Shown here: positions 45,325 to 55,357 of the stretch, in pieces
How positions within the stretch are numbered: the stretch's first letter is position 1
Layout: the number at the start of each line of letters is the position of its first letter
Source of the DNA: Candidatus Dechloromonas phosphorivorans
Lineage (GTDB): Bacteria > Pseudomonadota > Gammaproteobacteria > Burkholderiales > Rhodocyclaceae
DNA length: 64,000 bases
Direction: 5' to 3'
NCBI GenBank assembly: GCA_016721185.1
Contig: JADKIP010000017.1
Location: forward strand, 1-64,000
Program-made: the position numbers and the translations under genes
The notes under the pieces: model-generated
The model's input: only the letters and a program-made list of their open reading frames with translations
Database searches by the model: none
What the model was told of the DNA's origin: nothing

Positions 45325-45355
45325 TTGCTTCGAGACAATATTTCCGTAGTATGAT
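45325..45355 (+). promoter_or_regulatory. Possible promoter of the pilG-chpA operon
   Basis: TTGCTT (45325-45330) and TATGAT (45350-45355) with a 19-bp spacer lie 45 bp before the pilG start, in the 200-bp gap from thiD. The hexamers are reasonable but the spacer is long. Confidence 0.3.
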
Positions 45356-45399
45356 TCAACGATAATTAGAGCACCTCAAAAAGGCTAGGGGACGGGACA

Positions 45400-45810
45400 T
45401 TGGCTGATTTAACCAAGCTGCGCGGCGTCAAGGTGATGGTCATTGACGACAGCAACACCATACGGCGAAGCGCCGAGATTTTTCTCGTCCAGGCTGGCTG
45501 CCAGGTTGTTCTTGCCGAAGACGGTTTCGACGCGCTGGCCAAAATCGCCGACCACCAGCCGCAGGTTATCTTCTGCGACATCATGATGCCCCGTCTGGAT
45601 GGTTACCAGACCTGCTCCCTCATCAAGAAAAATGCCCGCTTCAAAGGTACGCCGGTGATCATGCTGTCCTCCAAGGATGGCCTGTTCGATCGGGCGCGCG
45701 GGCGCATGGTCGGGTCCGATCAATACCTGACAAAACCTTTTACCAAAGACAGTCTTTTGCAAACAGTTGCCAGCTTTGCGCTGCCGGCTGAAACAGCATC
45801 CAACCCGTAG
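45400..45810 (+). CDS. pilG: Twitching-motility response regulator PilG
   Basis: 136 residues, a stand-alone receiver. Acidic pocket MVIDDSNTIRR, phospho-Asp60 in VIFCDIMMPRLDG, and K in YLTKPFTKDSL. PilG is one of the two CheY-like outputs of the Chp system that controls type IV pilus extension. The start is TTG at 45400 after GGGGAC; the frame has no ATG near the N-terminus, and MADLTKLRGVKVMVIDD is a normal PilG beginning. First gene of the chemotaxis operon. Confidence 0.92.
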   Translation: MADLTKLRGVKVMVIDDSNTIRRSAEIFLVQAGCQVVLAEDGFDALAKIADHQPQVIFCDIMMPRLDGYQTCSLIKKNARFKGTPVIMLSSKDGLFDRARGRMVGSDQYLTKPFTKDSLLQTVASFALPAETASNP

Positions 45811-45823
45811 TTCAGGAGCACAA

Positions 45824-46189
45824 ATGCCGGTCAAGAATATCCTTGTGGTCGACGATTCCCCGACCGAACGGTTTTTTACGGTCGACATACTGACCAAGGC
45901 CGGTTATCAGGTGATCACCGCCGAAAACGGCGAAGAAGGTATCGCCAAGGCCAAGGCCAACAAACCCGACCTCATCCTGATGGATGTCGTCATGCCCGGA
46001 CTCAACGGCTATCAGGCAACGCGGACGTTGACCCGCGACGAAGAAACCAAGGGTATTCCGGTCATTGTCTGCACCTCTAAAGGTCAGGAGACCGACAAAA
46101 TTTGGGGCTTGCGTCAGGGGGCGGTGGATTATCTGGTCAAACCGCTTAACCCTGAAGAGTTGCTGCAACGGGTTGCTGCGCTGCCCTGA
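45824..46189 (+). CDS. pilH: Twitching-motility response regulator PilH
   Basis: 121 residues, a receiver with phospho-Asp54 (LILMDVVMPGLNG), acidic pair VVDDSPTERFF and K in YLVKPLNPEEL. By homology it is the second CheY-like protein of the Chp pathway, thought to oppose or buffer PilG. CAGGAG precedes the ATG by six bases. It lies 13 bp after pilG and 4 bp before pilI. Confidence 0.94.
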   Translation: MPVKNILVVDDSPTERFFTVDILTKAGYQVITAENGEEGIAKAKANKPDLILMDVVMPGLNGYQATRTLTRDEETKGIPVIVCTSKGQETDKIWGLRQGAVDYLVKPLNPEELLQRVAALP

Positions 46190-46193
46190 CGCA

Positions 46194-46706
46194 ATGGCCA
46201 AAAAAACCAGTCTGCGAGATTTTCAGGAATACTTGGCGGCTCGCCTGACGACGGCTGCTCAAGGTCGTGGTGCCTTGTCGTGGCTGGGTGTCGAGGCCGG
46301 GAGCGAGGCTTGGTTGCTCGATCTTTCTGATAGCGGCGAAATTATCCAGGCACCGCAGTTGGCCCCGGTGCCGCTGACCCGTGCGTGGTTTGCCGGGATC
46401 GCCAATATTCGCGGCAACCTGCACGCAGTGACCGATTTTTCGGTGTTTCGTGGCGGTGCACCGACGCCGCAGAATGCCAATGCCCGCTTGCTGCTGATCG
46501 GCGCCAAGCATGGCGCCAATGCAGCCCTGCTGGTTTCACGCATGCTCGGTTTGAAGAACCCTGAAGACTTCACGCCGGAAGCACAGGATAGTAATGAGCC
46601 CAGTTGGGCGGCGCAGCGCTTTGCCGATCCGCAAGGCAAGGTCTGGCGCAAACTTTCGGTACGCGAACTGCTGGCCGATCACGATTTTATGAATATCGGG
46701 GTTTGA
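46194..46706 (+). CDS. pilI: CheW-like adaptor PilI
   Basis: 170 residues, one CheW domain (SWLGVEAGSEAWLLDLSDSGEIIQAP, VPLTRAWFAGIANIRGNLHAVTDFSVF). It couples the receptor PilJ to the kinase ChpA. The N-terminus KTSLRDFQEYLAARL is typical of PilI. A small hairpin (GGGCC-TCGC-GGCCC, 46711-46724) lies between it and pilJ but lacks a T-run and probably does not stop transcription. Confidence 0.9.
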   Translation: MAKKTSLRDFQEYLAARLTTAAQGRGALSWLGVEAGSEAWLLDLSDSGEIIQAPQLAPVPLTRAWFAGIANIRGNLHAVTDFSVFRGGAPTPQNANARLLLIGAKHGANAALLVSRMLGLKNPEDFTPEAQDSNEPSWAAQRFADPQGKVWRKLSVRELLADHDFMNIGV

Positions 46707-46746
46707 TTCAGGGCCTCGCGGCCCTAACCCTTAGTGGAGGATTTCC

Positions 46747-48873
46747 ATGGCTTTCAGTTTCAAACGCTCCAAGGCCGGCACTGCCGACCAGGGTGATGCA
46801 TCAGCAGTCATGACCGGTTCGCCTGAGCTTGGCGCAGCCTCCGGCAAGCTGCCACTACCTGGATTCCTGGGCAATCAGCCGGTTATTCAGCAAATGAAAA
46901 CCGTCGGTGCCGCCTTTGTGGTTTTGCTTTTATTGATTGCGGGGCTGGTCTATCACGATAACCGCGAATCAACGCACGGCACGACCTACATTGCGGCCGC
47001 TGGAGAAATGCGCATGTTGTCGCAGCGTCTGGCCAAGGCCTCTTCGCTGGCGCTACAGGGTAACCCGGTGGCTTTTGCCCAATTGAAGGAGTCACGCGAC
47101 ACCTTCTCGCTGCTGCTGGAGCGCCTCGGCGCCGGCGGCGAAGTGGGCGGCATGAGCGTTCCCGCCTCGCCGGACGAAGTGCGGCCGCAACTGGATGCCT
47201 TGACCCAGCTTTGGGCTGCGGCTGACAAAGATGCAATGACCGTGATCGGTCAGGAGAAGAATCTGGTTGCACTCGGCAAAAGTGTTGCCACGATTGACAA
47301 CAAAAACGGCGTGATGCTGGAGTTGACCGAGCAAATCGCCGCGCTCAAGTTGCAATCGGGGGCCAGCGTGCGCGAAATTGCTTCGGCCAGTCAGTTGGCC
47401 ATGCTGACCCAGCGGATTGCCAAGAACGCTTCGGTTCTGCTGGTTGGTGACGAGATTAGTCCCGAGGTGGCTTTTCTTCTCGGCAAGGATACCAATACTT
47501 TCCGCGACACTCTTATCGCCCTGAACAAGGGCAGCAACGATGCCGATAGCCGCACCAAGCTGGCCGAGCTCGATGGGGCCTACAAGGAATATCAGGAGGC
47601 AATTGCCAGTATTCTCGGCAACATGCAGCCGCTGGTCCTTTCCAAGCAGGCCGGTTCGCGGATTTTCCGTGAAAGCGAGGAGTTGCTGAAGGCGACTGAC
47701 AATCTGTTGCTCGGTTATCAGGAGGCGCTATCCGAGCGGGCAATCTATGTCGTGCTGCTGATTGTGATGTCTTTGGCTGCGCTCGCAACGCTGGCGCTGC
47801 TCGCCAAAATCTACCTTGAGGACAATACGCGCCGGGCACTGGATGCCGAGAAGCAGCGTCAGGCATCGGAGCAGGTTAATCGTGAAAATCAGGATGCCAT
47901 TCTGCGTCTGATGAACGAGCTGGGCGATCTGGCTGACGGTGATCTGACGGTGACGGCGACGGTGAGCGAAAACATTACGGGCGCGATCGCCGATTCGATC
48001 AACTACACCATTGAAGAGCTCCGTGTGCTGGTCGGCCGGATCAACGACGCGGCCAACCGGGTGACGGCGGCTACCGAAATTGCCCGCCAGACGTCGACTC
48101 AGTTGCTCGACGCTGCCGAGCGGCAGTCCAGCGAAATTCAGGAAGCTGGCCAGTCGGCCCTCAAGATGGCTCGTTCGATGAGCGAGGTTTCCGGCAATGC
48201 GATGCAGTCGGCGCAGGTTGCTCGTCAGTCACTGATGGCGGCGGAAAAAGGCACGGTGGCGGTGGAGGATTCGATCAAAGGCATGAACGAAATTCGCAAT
48301 CAGATCCAGGAAACATCGAAGCGCATCAAGCGTCTGGGCGAGAGTTCGCAGGAGATCGGTGAAATCGTTGAACTGATTTCCGACATTACCGAGCAAACCA
48401 ACGTGCTGGCGCTGAACGCTGCGATTCAGGCGGCCTCGGCCGGCGATGCTGGGCGCGGCTTTACCGTGGTTGCCGAAGAGGTGCAGCGCTTGGCTGAACG
48501 CTCCGGCGAAGCGACCAAGCAGATCGCGGCGATTGTGAAAACGATTCAGACCGACACCCAGGATGCGGTTTTCGCCATGGAGCAATCGACCCAGGGCGTC
48601 GTTGAGGGTGCCAAGTTGTCAGATGCCGCCGGTCAGGCGCTCTCCGAAATTGGTCTGGTGTCGCGCGATCTGGCTGACCTGATTCAAAGCATCTCCACCT
48701 CGACGCAGAATCAGGCGGATTCGGCCACCCAGGTGGCGGGCATGATGCAGGATATTTTGCGCGTAACTGAACAGACGACAGCGGGTACCCAGCGCACAGC
48801 ACAGGCAGTCGATGAGCTGACGGCGCTGGCCTCTGAATTGAAGGGATCGGTCGCCGGCTTCAAGGTGAACTGA
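46747..48873 (+). CDS. pilJ: Twitching-motility methyl-accepting protein PilJ
   Basis: 708 residues. Membrane helices about 52-68 and 331-357 bracket a periplasmic part with two PilJ-type helical modules, each with a MLSQRLAK/MLTQRIAK motif (about 82 and 217). A HAMP-like segment follows, then a cytoplasmic signalling domain whose tip (ITEQTNVLALNAAIQAASAG, about 547) keeps the core receptor sequence. It is the receptor of the Chp system and senses surface contact or the pilus in Pseudomonas. GTGGAGG lies before the ATG. Confidence 0.95.
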   Translation: MAFSFKRSKAGTADQGDASAVMTGSPELGAASGKLPLPGFLGNQPVIQQMKTVGAAFVVLLLLIAGLVYHDNRESTHGTTYIAAAGEMRMLSQRLAKASSLALQGNPVAFAQLKESRDTFSLLLERLGAGGEVGGMSVPASPDEVRPQLDALTQLWAAADKDAMTVIGQEKNLVALGKSVATIDNKNGVMLELTEQIAALKLQSGASVREIASASQLAMLTQRIAKNASVLLVGDEISPEVAFLLGKDTNTFRDTLIALNKGSNDADSRTKLAELDGAYKEYQEAIASILGNMQPLVLSKQAGSRIFRESEELLKATDNLLLGYQEALSERAIYVVLLIVMSLAALATLALLAKIYLEDNTRRALDAEKQRQASEQVNRENQDAILRLMNELGDLADGDLTVTATVSENITGAIADSINYTIEELRVLVGRINDAANRVTAATEIARQTSTQLLDAAERQSSEIQEAGQSALKMARSMSEVSGNAMQSAQVARQSLMAAEKGTVAVEDSIKGMNEIRNQIQETSKRIKRLGESSQEIGEIVELISDITEQTNVLALNAAIQAASAGDAGRGFTVVAEEVQRLAERSGEATKQIAAIVKTIQTDTQDAVFAMEQSTQGVVEGAKLSDAAGQALSEIGLVSRDLADLIQSISTSTQNQADSATQVAGMMQDILRVTEQTTAGTQRTAQAVDELTALASELKGSVAGFKVN

Positions 48874-48891
48874 CACGCATCGCGAGAGACT

Positions 48892-51800
48892 ATGAACGCG
48901 GCAACAGAATTCGATTTGGGCCCGCTCACCTGGGTCAAGGGTGAGATTGACCTGGCTCTGCAGCGCGCCGAGGAGGCGCTCGGGCAGTACGAGGCGGGGG
49001 CGGATGGTACGCCGCTCAAGTTTTGCCGCACCCATGTCCACCAGGTACATGGCGCGCTGTCGATCGTCGGGCTGGACGGGGTCACCCAGGTAACCGAGTC
49101 GATTGAGGCGCTGCTTGCGGCCATTGAAGACGGCAGTCTGGCCCCGGCAGAGCCCGGGATCGCCGTGTTGCATCAAGCTTTTTCCGGGGTGCGCCAATAT
49201 CTCGACGATCTGATGGCCGGCGAGCCGAATCAGCCCTTGCGTCTGTTGCCAACCTATCTGTCTCTGGCGGCCGCCCGTGGTTTGGCCACGGCCCATCCGA
49301 GCGACTTGTTCCACCCCGATCTTTCCCTGCGCCCACCTCGGCGGACGACGCAGCAGGTGATTCTCGACCCCGATCAGTTGAAGCATGCCCTCAAGGCAGA
49401 GCGCATGTCCTACCAGAAAGGCTTGCTGAACTGGTTGAAGAAGCCGTCGGAAGCCGAAGCCGGACGCCAGTTGATGCGCGATGCGCTGGCTGGTATCGAG
49501 CTGCATCAGCAAACGCAGGCGGCGCGTAGTTTTTGGTGGACCGCCAGGGCTTTCCTTGAAGCGCTGGCCGACCCGGCGATTGGGGCAGACGCTTCGGCCC
49601 GTCAGTTGTGCTCGCTGATCGATGCCCAGATTCGTCGTCTGCTTGACGGCTCCGGCAATGTCGCCGAGCGGGTGATGCGTGAGGTGCTTTACTACGTCGC
49701 CCAAGCCCCGGCTGAGCTTGATCCGTTGATTGCCCAGGTTCAGGCCACGTTTGACTTGCCGGCGCTATTGCCCGCCGCCGCTTCGCCAAACCGCGCGCAA
49801 CCGCAGGACAACGCTCTGCGTAAATTGCGCGAGACACTGGCCGCGACCGAGGAGCTCTGGAACAAGTTTTGTACCGGCAGCACCACCAGCCTTTCGGGAT
49901 TTGCCGATAGCGCACGGGCTTGTGCTCAGCTGACTGAAGAAGTCGGCCAGACCGACCTTAAACGCCTCGGTCAAGGCCTGGGTGCGGTCGCAAATTGGCT
50001 GGCTGAAGACTCAACGCGCTTTAGCGATACCGTGGCGATGGAAGTGGCCACCGCCATTCTACTTTTACAGAACGCTCAGGAGAGTTTCAAGCGCCTGGGA
50101 ACCGATTTTGCCCAGCAGGTTGACCTGATGGTTGCCCGCTTGTACGCCTGCATAGCGGGCAAACCTGCGGCCGATGATGCCGGGATTCCGCTGCTCGATG
50201 AAATGACGCGGCGCGCTCAGGAAAAACTCTTGGTTGGCCAGGTCGGGCGTGAGATTCAGAATAATCTGGCTCAGATCGAGCAGGCGCTGGATGGCTTCTT
50301 CCGCGATCCGGCGAAAGCCCATGATCTGGCGCAACTGGATGGCCCGATCCGGCAGGTTGGCGGCGCGCTGGCCATGCTTGGCCATTTTTCGGCGGCGAGC
50401 AGCCTCAAGGAGTGCGGCAGTCGTATTCAGCAATTCGCCCAGCCGGGCAGTTTGCCCGCCAGTGATGAGTTTGAGTGGGTGGCAAATCAGCTTTCCTTGC
50501 TCGGCTTTTTTGTGGATGCCTTGCAGAACGGAGAAACTGATTTCGAGATCTTTGTTCGCCGGATGAAAGGCGAAAAACCAGCGGCGGTGGAAGCTGGAAC
50601 TGACGCTGCAATAGAAGCGGCGGCCGAAGCCGAAGGTGTTGCCGCGCCGAGCGTTGAAACGCAGCTTGCCCAGCACGCTCGCGATACGCAGACCTTGATG
50701 GCGGCGCTTCATGAGGCGCCGGAAGATGTCGGGTTGCAGGATGAGCTCAAGCAAAACCTGCAAACGATCCAGAAAGATGCTGACCTCGTTGCCAATGTTG
50801 AATTGGGCGAGACTGCCAAGGCAGCGTTGAAAGCCTTGCAGGCCGGCGAAAGTGCCGATGCCGCGCTGGCTGGATTCAAGCCGCAGGAGCAGGAAACGCA
50901 GCAGCCTTCTGCGGCAACCCTGCAACTGGCTGAATCGACGCATGAGGAAATTGATGCCGAATTGCTCGGTATCTTCCTCGAAGAGGCCACCGAAGTACTG
51001 GCTGCGCTCGACGAACAACTCAATCTGCTGGCTGCCGATACCGGCAATACCGAAGCGCTGAGCACGATCCGCCGCGCTACGCACACGCTGAAAGGCAGTG
51101 GGCGGATGGTGGGGCTGACCGATCTCGGTGACGTTGCGTGGGAGCTGGAGCAGACGATCAACCTCTGGTTGCGCCAGGATCAGCCGGTGACGCCGGAAAT
51201 GTTGCAGTTGCTCGCTGACGAGCACGCCCTGTTTACGACTTGGGTCGCCTATCTTGAGCGCGGTCAGGGAACGCCCCCCGATGCGAGCGCATTGGTCGCG
51301 CTGGCGGGTCGCTTGCGTGGCGTGGAACCGTTGCCGACCTTGGCCGTCGCCCAACCCGTCGAAGCCCCCGGGCTCAGCCAGACAATTGAACTTCCTGCGC
51401 CGGCGGCCGACGACGAAGCGCCGTCTTTCGTCCTTGACTTGCTGATGCTTGACGAGCCAACGTTGGCCGAGCCGGAGTTGGCCGTGCCGGAGCTTGCTGA
51501 ACTGGAAGTTGCTGAACCGGCTGCTATTGAACCGGCGCCGGCAACATCCGATATTCATTTGCAGTCCGCCGCCGAGGCGCTTGAAGATTTGTTGGTGCCA
51601 GAAACACCATTGCTGCGGTCAACGCCAGAAATCGAGCAAATTCCCGAGCCGGTTTCCGAGGAGAGCGCAGAGTCGCTTGCTGCTGCGGCTGAAATCGCAC
51701 CGGTCGAAATCGCCCCGGCGCCGCCGCAGACGCTCTACGACATCTTCCTTGAAGAAGCCCGCGGCCACCTGCAAACCCTGCTTGAAAGCTATGCCGCGCT

Positions 51801-54525
51801 CGATGCCCATCCGCTTGCGCCAACCACCTTCGAAATGACCCGTGCCGCTCATACCTTGGGCGGGATTGCGGCGACGGTCGGTCTGATGCCGCTCCATCAT
51901 CTGGCGGTTGCGCTTGAGCATGCCTTGCTCCGGCGGGATGGTTCCGCCCAGCCGGATAGTATCGAAGGGCTGGAAACCGTTCGCCAGACCATCATCACGC
52001 TGGAAAGCATGTTTGCCGGGCTGGCCAATCAGCAGGCGCCGGGTGAGCAGACGCAACTTGTTGCGGCGCTCGATGATGTCTTTCTCGCGCCAGTACGGCA
52101 GCCAGAGATCGCTGAGCCTGTTGAGCCAGTGGCGCCGCTTAGCGCCGAAATCATCCCACTACCGGTCGCGCCTGTTAGCGCACTGGGTATCGCGCTCCCG
52201 ACTGTTGCAGCTGATCACCCCGCGCTTGCGGCGGCCCCACTTTTGCCGGCGCTCCTCCCGCAACTGACCGACGAAATCGACGAACAGCTACTGCCGCTTT
52301 TCCTCGAAGAAGCCGCCGATCAGCTGCGCGACCTGACGACCCAGCTTCACGTCTGGCAAGCCGATCCGCTCAGTGTTGCCGCGCCACACGCCATTGCCCG
52401 CCTGCTCCATACCTTCAAGGGCAATGCCCGGATGGCGGGGGCGATGAATCTGGGCGAGCTGACTCACCTGATCGAAACGCGGGTCGAAGATGCGGTACGT
52501 GCCAAGCATGCAACGCCGGCTTTCCTGGATGAACTTGAGGCCGCCATCGACACGATGGCGCAAGCTGTCGAGCGTTTGCGGCAAGGGCCGCAGTCCGAAA
52601 CGCTGACCGAAGGCGCGGCCGTTGCCGAGTCGATTCCGGCCAGTGAGCAAGCCTCTGCCGGCATCGCGGCGAAAGCCGAGCCAGATGCCGAGGCGGGTGG
52701 TCAGCAGGCAACGGTGCGGGTCCGTGCCGACCTGATTGACCGTCTGGTTAACGAGGCGGGTGAGTTGTCGATTGCACGAACCCGGATTGAAGGCGAAATG
52801 CGCAGCCTGAAAGGCTCGTTGCTCGACCTCACCGAAAACGTCATTCGCCTGCGCCGCCAATTGCGTGAAATTGAAATTCAGGCCGAAGGCCAGATTCAGG
52901 CTCACGTCGCTCACACCCCCGAAGGTGAGGCCGAGTTCGACCCGCTTGAACTCGACCGTTTTACGCGCTTCCAGGAACTCACCCGTTTCATGGCGGAGTC
53001 GGTCAATGACGTGGCGACGGTGCAGCAGAATCTGTTGAAGAACCTCGACGACGCCAATGCGGCCATTCTTGCCCAGTCGCGCCTCAACCGTAGTTTGCAG
53101 CAGGCGTTGATGAGCGTTCGGATGATTCCCTTCGCCAGTCAGGCGGAACGCCTTTACCGCATCGTCCGCCAGACGGCCAAGGAGGTTGGCAAACGCGCCA
53201 ACCTGGATATCGTTGGTGGCCAGGTTGAAATTGACCGTTCGGTGCTCGACAAGATGCTCGGGCCCATCGAACACATGTTGCGCAATGCGGTGACCCACGG
53301 CATCGAAACCCGTGAGCAACGCCTCGTCGCCGGCAAATCGGAAATCGGCGAAATCAGCATGGCGCTGACCCAGGAAGGCAATGAAATCATCCTTTCCATG
53401 ATTGATGATGGTAAAGGACTGGATACCGCGCGTATTCGCGAGCGCGCTGAAGTCATGGGGCTGCTGCCGCACGGTCAGCCTGCCGACACGGCAACGCTCT
53501 TCGATTTTATTTTCCAGCCGGGTTTCTCGACAGCGACCGAACTTACTCAGGTGGCTGGCCGGGGCGTCGGTATGGATGTCGTCAAGACCGAAGTGACCGC
53601 GCTGGGCGGGCGGATCGAAACGCTCTCGCAACCCGGCGCGGGCACGACTTTCCGTCTCTATTTGCCATTGACGCTGGCGGTGACCAAAACGCTGCAGATT
53701 CGTGCCGGTAGCCGCCTGTATGCGGTGCCGTCGACGATGGTCGAGCAGGTTCAGGAACTGAAGGAAAAGGCCCTGACTGCGCTGCGTGAAAGCGGCGAAG
53801 CCGAATGGCAGGGCCATCGTTATCCCTTCCATTACCTGCCGCATCTGCTCGGCGACACGGATACCATGCCGGAGGAACACCGGCGCTACTGGGTGCTGCT
53901 CTTGCGCTCAGGGACTCAGCGCGTCGCGGTGCAGGTGGACGAGCTCCGGGGCAATCACGAGGTTGTGGTCAAGAATATCGGCGCCCAGCTTTCCCGCGTC
54001 GTGGGTATTGCCGGCGCAACGGTACTCGGTGACGGTCAGGTCGTGCTCATCCTCAACCCGGTGGCGCTGGCCAGCCGGACGCCGGTGACACATTCGCAGG
54101 CAACGGCACCGGTCGCCAGCCTCAAGGCCAAATCACCGACGGTGATGGTGGTCGATGACTCGCTGACCGTGCGCAAAATTATCAGCCGCTTGCTGGCGCG
54201 CGAGGGCTATCAGGTCATTCTGGCCAAGGATGGCGTTGATGCGCTGGAGCAATTACTCGACGTCATGCCGGATGTCATCCTTTCCGACATCGAGATGCCC
54301 CGCATGGATGGCTTCGACTTTGTCCGCAACCTGCGGGCCGACAATCGCCTGCGTTCGCTTCCCGTCATCATGATCACCTCGCGAACGGCCGACAAACACC
54401 GCAACTATGCGCTGCAGATCGGCGCCAATCACTACCTCGGCAAGCCTTACGACGAGGAAGAATTGCTGGGTCTGATCGCCGGGTATATTGCGGCCAAGAA
54501 CATTGCGGCAAAATCTGTCGGCTGA
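48892..54525 (+). CDS. chpA: Chp-system hybrid chemotaxis kinase ChpA/PilL
   Basis: 1877 residues. An N-terminal Hpt-like module has THVHQVHGALSIVGL (about 45). Three clearer Hpt domains follow: ATHTLKGSGRMVG (about 730), AAHTLGGIAATVG (about 985, with the usual Lys replaced by Gly) and LHTFKGNARMAG (about 1172). Then come a CheA dimer helix pair (from about 1275), ATPase (HMLRNAVTHGIE and DDGKGLD, about 1460-1510; GRGVGMDVV), a CheW domain (about 1585-1735) and a receiver (DDSLTVRK, SDIEMPRMDG, about 1748-1870). It phosphorylates PilG and PilH. Pro/Ala/Glu-rich linkers separate the Hpt units. pilK, chpB and chpC are not adjacent. Confidence 0.95.
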   Translation: MNAATEFDLGPLTWVKGEIDLALQRAEEALGQYEAGADGTPLKFCRTHVHQVHGALSIVGLDGVTQVTESIEALLAAIEDGSLAPAEPGIAVLHQAFSGVRQYLDDLMAGEPNQPLRLLPTYLSLAAARGLATAHPSDLFHPDLSLRPPRRTTQQVILDPDQLKHALKAERMSYQKGLLNWLKKPSEAEAGRQLMRDALAGIELHQQTQAARSFWWTARAFLEALADPAIGADASARQLCSLIDAQIRRLLDGSGNVAERVMREVLYYVAQAPAELDPLIAQVQATFDLPALLPAAASPNRAQPQDNALRKLRETLAATEELWNKFCTGSTTSLSGFADSARACAQLTEEVGQTDLKRLGQGLGAVANWLAEDSTRFSDTVAMEVATAILLLQNAQESFKRLGTDFAQQVDLMVARLYACIAGKPAADDAGIPLLDEMTRRAQEKLLVGQVGREIQNNLAQIEQALDGFFRDPAKAHDLAQLDGPIRQVGGALAMLGHFSAASSLKECGSRIQQFAQPGSLPASDEFEWVANQLSLLGFFVDALQNGETDFEIFVRRMKGEKPAAVEAGTDAAIEAAAEAEGVAAPSVETQLAQHARDTQTLMAALHEAPEDVGLQDELKQNLQTIQKDADLVANVELGETAKAALKALQAGESADAALAGFKPQEQETQQPSAATLQLAESTHEEIDAELLGIFLEEATEVLAALDEQLNLLAADTGNTEALSTIRRATHTLKGSGRMVGLTDLGDVAWELEQTINLWLRQDQPVTPEMLQLLADEHALFTTWVAYLERGQGTPPDASALVALAGRLRGVEPLPTLAVAQPVEAPGLSQTIELPAPAADDEAPSFVLDLLMLDEPTLAEPELAVPELAELEVAEPAAIEPAPATSDIHLQSAAEALEDLLVPETPLLRSTPEIEQIPEPVSEESAESLAAAAEIAPVEIAPAPPQTLYDIFLEEARGHLQTLLESYAALDAHPLAPTTFEMTRAAHTLGGIAATVGLMPLHHLAVALEHALLRRDGSAQPDSIEGLETVRQTIITLESMFAGLANQQAPGEQTQLVAALDDVFLAPVRQPEIAEPVEPVAPLSAEIIPLPVAPVSALGIALPTVAADHPALAAAPLLPALLPQLTDEIDEQLLPLFLEEAADQLRDLTTQLHVWQADPLSVAAPHAIARLLHTFKGNARMAGAMNLGELTHLIETRVEDAVRAKHATPAFLDELEAAIDTMAQAVERLRQGPQSETLTEGAAVAESIPASEQASAGIAAKAEPDAEAGGQQATVRVRADLIDRLVNEAGELSIARTRIEGEMRSLKGSLLDLTENVIRLRRQLREIEIQAEGQIQAHVAHTPEGEAEFDPLELDRFTRFQELTRFMAESVNDVATVQQNLLKNLDDANAAILAQSRLNRSLQQALMSVRMIPFASQAERLYRIVRQTAKEVGKRANLDIVGGQVEIDRSVLDKMLGPIEHMLRNAVTHGIETREQRLVAGKSEIGEISMALTQEGNEIILSMIDDGKGLDTARIRERAEVMGLLPHGQPADTATLFDFIFQPGFSTATELTQVAGRGVGMDVVKTEVTALGGRIETLSQPGAGTTFRLYLPLTLAVTKTLQIRAGSRLYAVPSTMVEQVQELKEKALTALRESGEAEWQGHRYPFHYLPHLLGDTDTMPEEHRRYWVLLLRSGTQRVAVQVDELRGNHEVVVKNIGAQLSRVVGIAGATVLGDGQVVLILNPVALASRTPVTHSQATAPVASLKAKSPTVMVVDDSLTVRKIISRLLAREGYQVILAKDGVDALEQLLDVMPDVILSDIEMPRMDGFDFVRNLRADNRLRSLPVIMITSRTADKHRNYALQIGANHYLGKPYDEEELLGLIAGYIAAKNIAAKSVG

Positions 54526-54549
54526 TGGTCGTCAAAACTGGAATGCAGG

Positions 54550-55044
54550 ATGTCATTGAACGAAATAAGCGAATCTGACCTGTCCACCGCAGTATTTGAG
54601 CCACTATTGTGGATAAATAAAGGGTGGACCGCGCGCGTCATCAAAAATGAAGATGATGAGGGCTGGGCGGTAGAAATGATCAAGGAGGGCGAATCCGAGC
54701 CCGCTTTGGTTGGCCCGTGGACGATGGGGCGCGACAAGAAAAATCCCAAGCCGCTGGATGCTTCGGCATTCAGCACGCTGGTCAAAACAGCCTCGGAAAT
54801 TTTGATGCGTCACGAACAGCATCTGCATGCGATGTTCCACCAGAAAATCTCGGTGAGTTCCCCCTCGGGCTGGATCGATGTCAGGCTCGACATCGTGCCG
54901 GATGAAGATGATCCTCATGCCTGGCTTGGGGCCTATGGTGCCAACGAGGAAGAATTGGCGCGGGTTCGCGTCGAGGCAGGATTCAAACTCAACAATGCCA
55001 GCGCGAATGCCTGGATCAACGACGAGTTCCGGTCGCCCCGCTAG
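54550..55044 (+). CDS. Unknown protein downstream of chpA (164 aa)
   Basis: 164 residues, soluble, no signal peptide. GCAGGA sits six bases before the ATG. The middle part (WTARVIKNEDDEGWAVEMIKEGESEPALVGPWTMGRDKKNPKPL, read in pieces) is rich in Trp and charged residues; a helix (TLVKTASEILMRHEQHLHAM) and a beta region with WIDVRLDIVPDEDDPHAWLGAY follow. No family was recognised. It lies 24 bp after chpA on the same strand, so it may be the last gene of the Chp operon. Confidence 0.75.
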   Translation: MSLNEISESDLSTAVFEPLLWINKGWTARVIKNEDDEGWAVEMIKEGESEPALVGPWTMGRDKKNPKPLDASAFSTLVKTASEILMRHEQHLHAMFHQKISVSSPSGWIDVRLDIVPDEDDPHAWLGAYGANEEELARVRVEAGFKLNNASANAWINDEFRSPR

Positions 55045-55357
55045 TTGTCTCAAGGCCCTCCGAAGCTTGTGGCTACACCCATCGGACGGCCGGTATTACG
55101 AGGCCCATCGCTGTCCGCCGGCCTGCCCAGCGCAAAAATCATCACTTTGCATTAGCTTTAACTAACGCGAATCGAGTATTGCGGCGAATTCAAAAACAGG
55201 AAAAATTGGCAAAATCAATTGAGCGCCGCCGCTTGGCTGGCGTTTCTCTGGCGACGTTCCTTTTTTCCTTAACCCGCAGTGAGGGTGGTTTCTTGTTCTG
55301 CCTGGCAGTCGTTGCCACAAGATCTGGAGCATCCTGAGTTTATACGGAGAGCGATCA
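55045..55357. other. Intergenic region, 313 bp
   Basis: No gene is supported on either strand. A CGGAC...GTCCG pairing around a GGCCGG/CCGGCC core (55084-55122) could form a GC-rich hairpin ending the chemotaxis transcript, but no T-run follows. The right half is more AT-rich and probably holds the promoter for the PAS-GGDEF gene, whose ribosome-binding site is CGGAGAG. Confidence 0.4.

Noticed and set aside
46711..46724. Terminator between pilI and pilJ
   Set aside because: The GGGCC-TCGC-GGCCC stem is only 5 bp with no T-run, and pilI-pilJ belong to one conserved operon.
50065..53880. Long antisense frames (497 and 530 codons) within chpA
   Set aside because: They mirror a well-supported kinase gene and show no domain or start signal.
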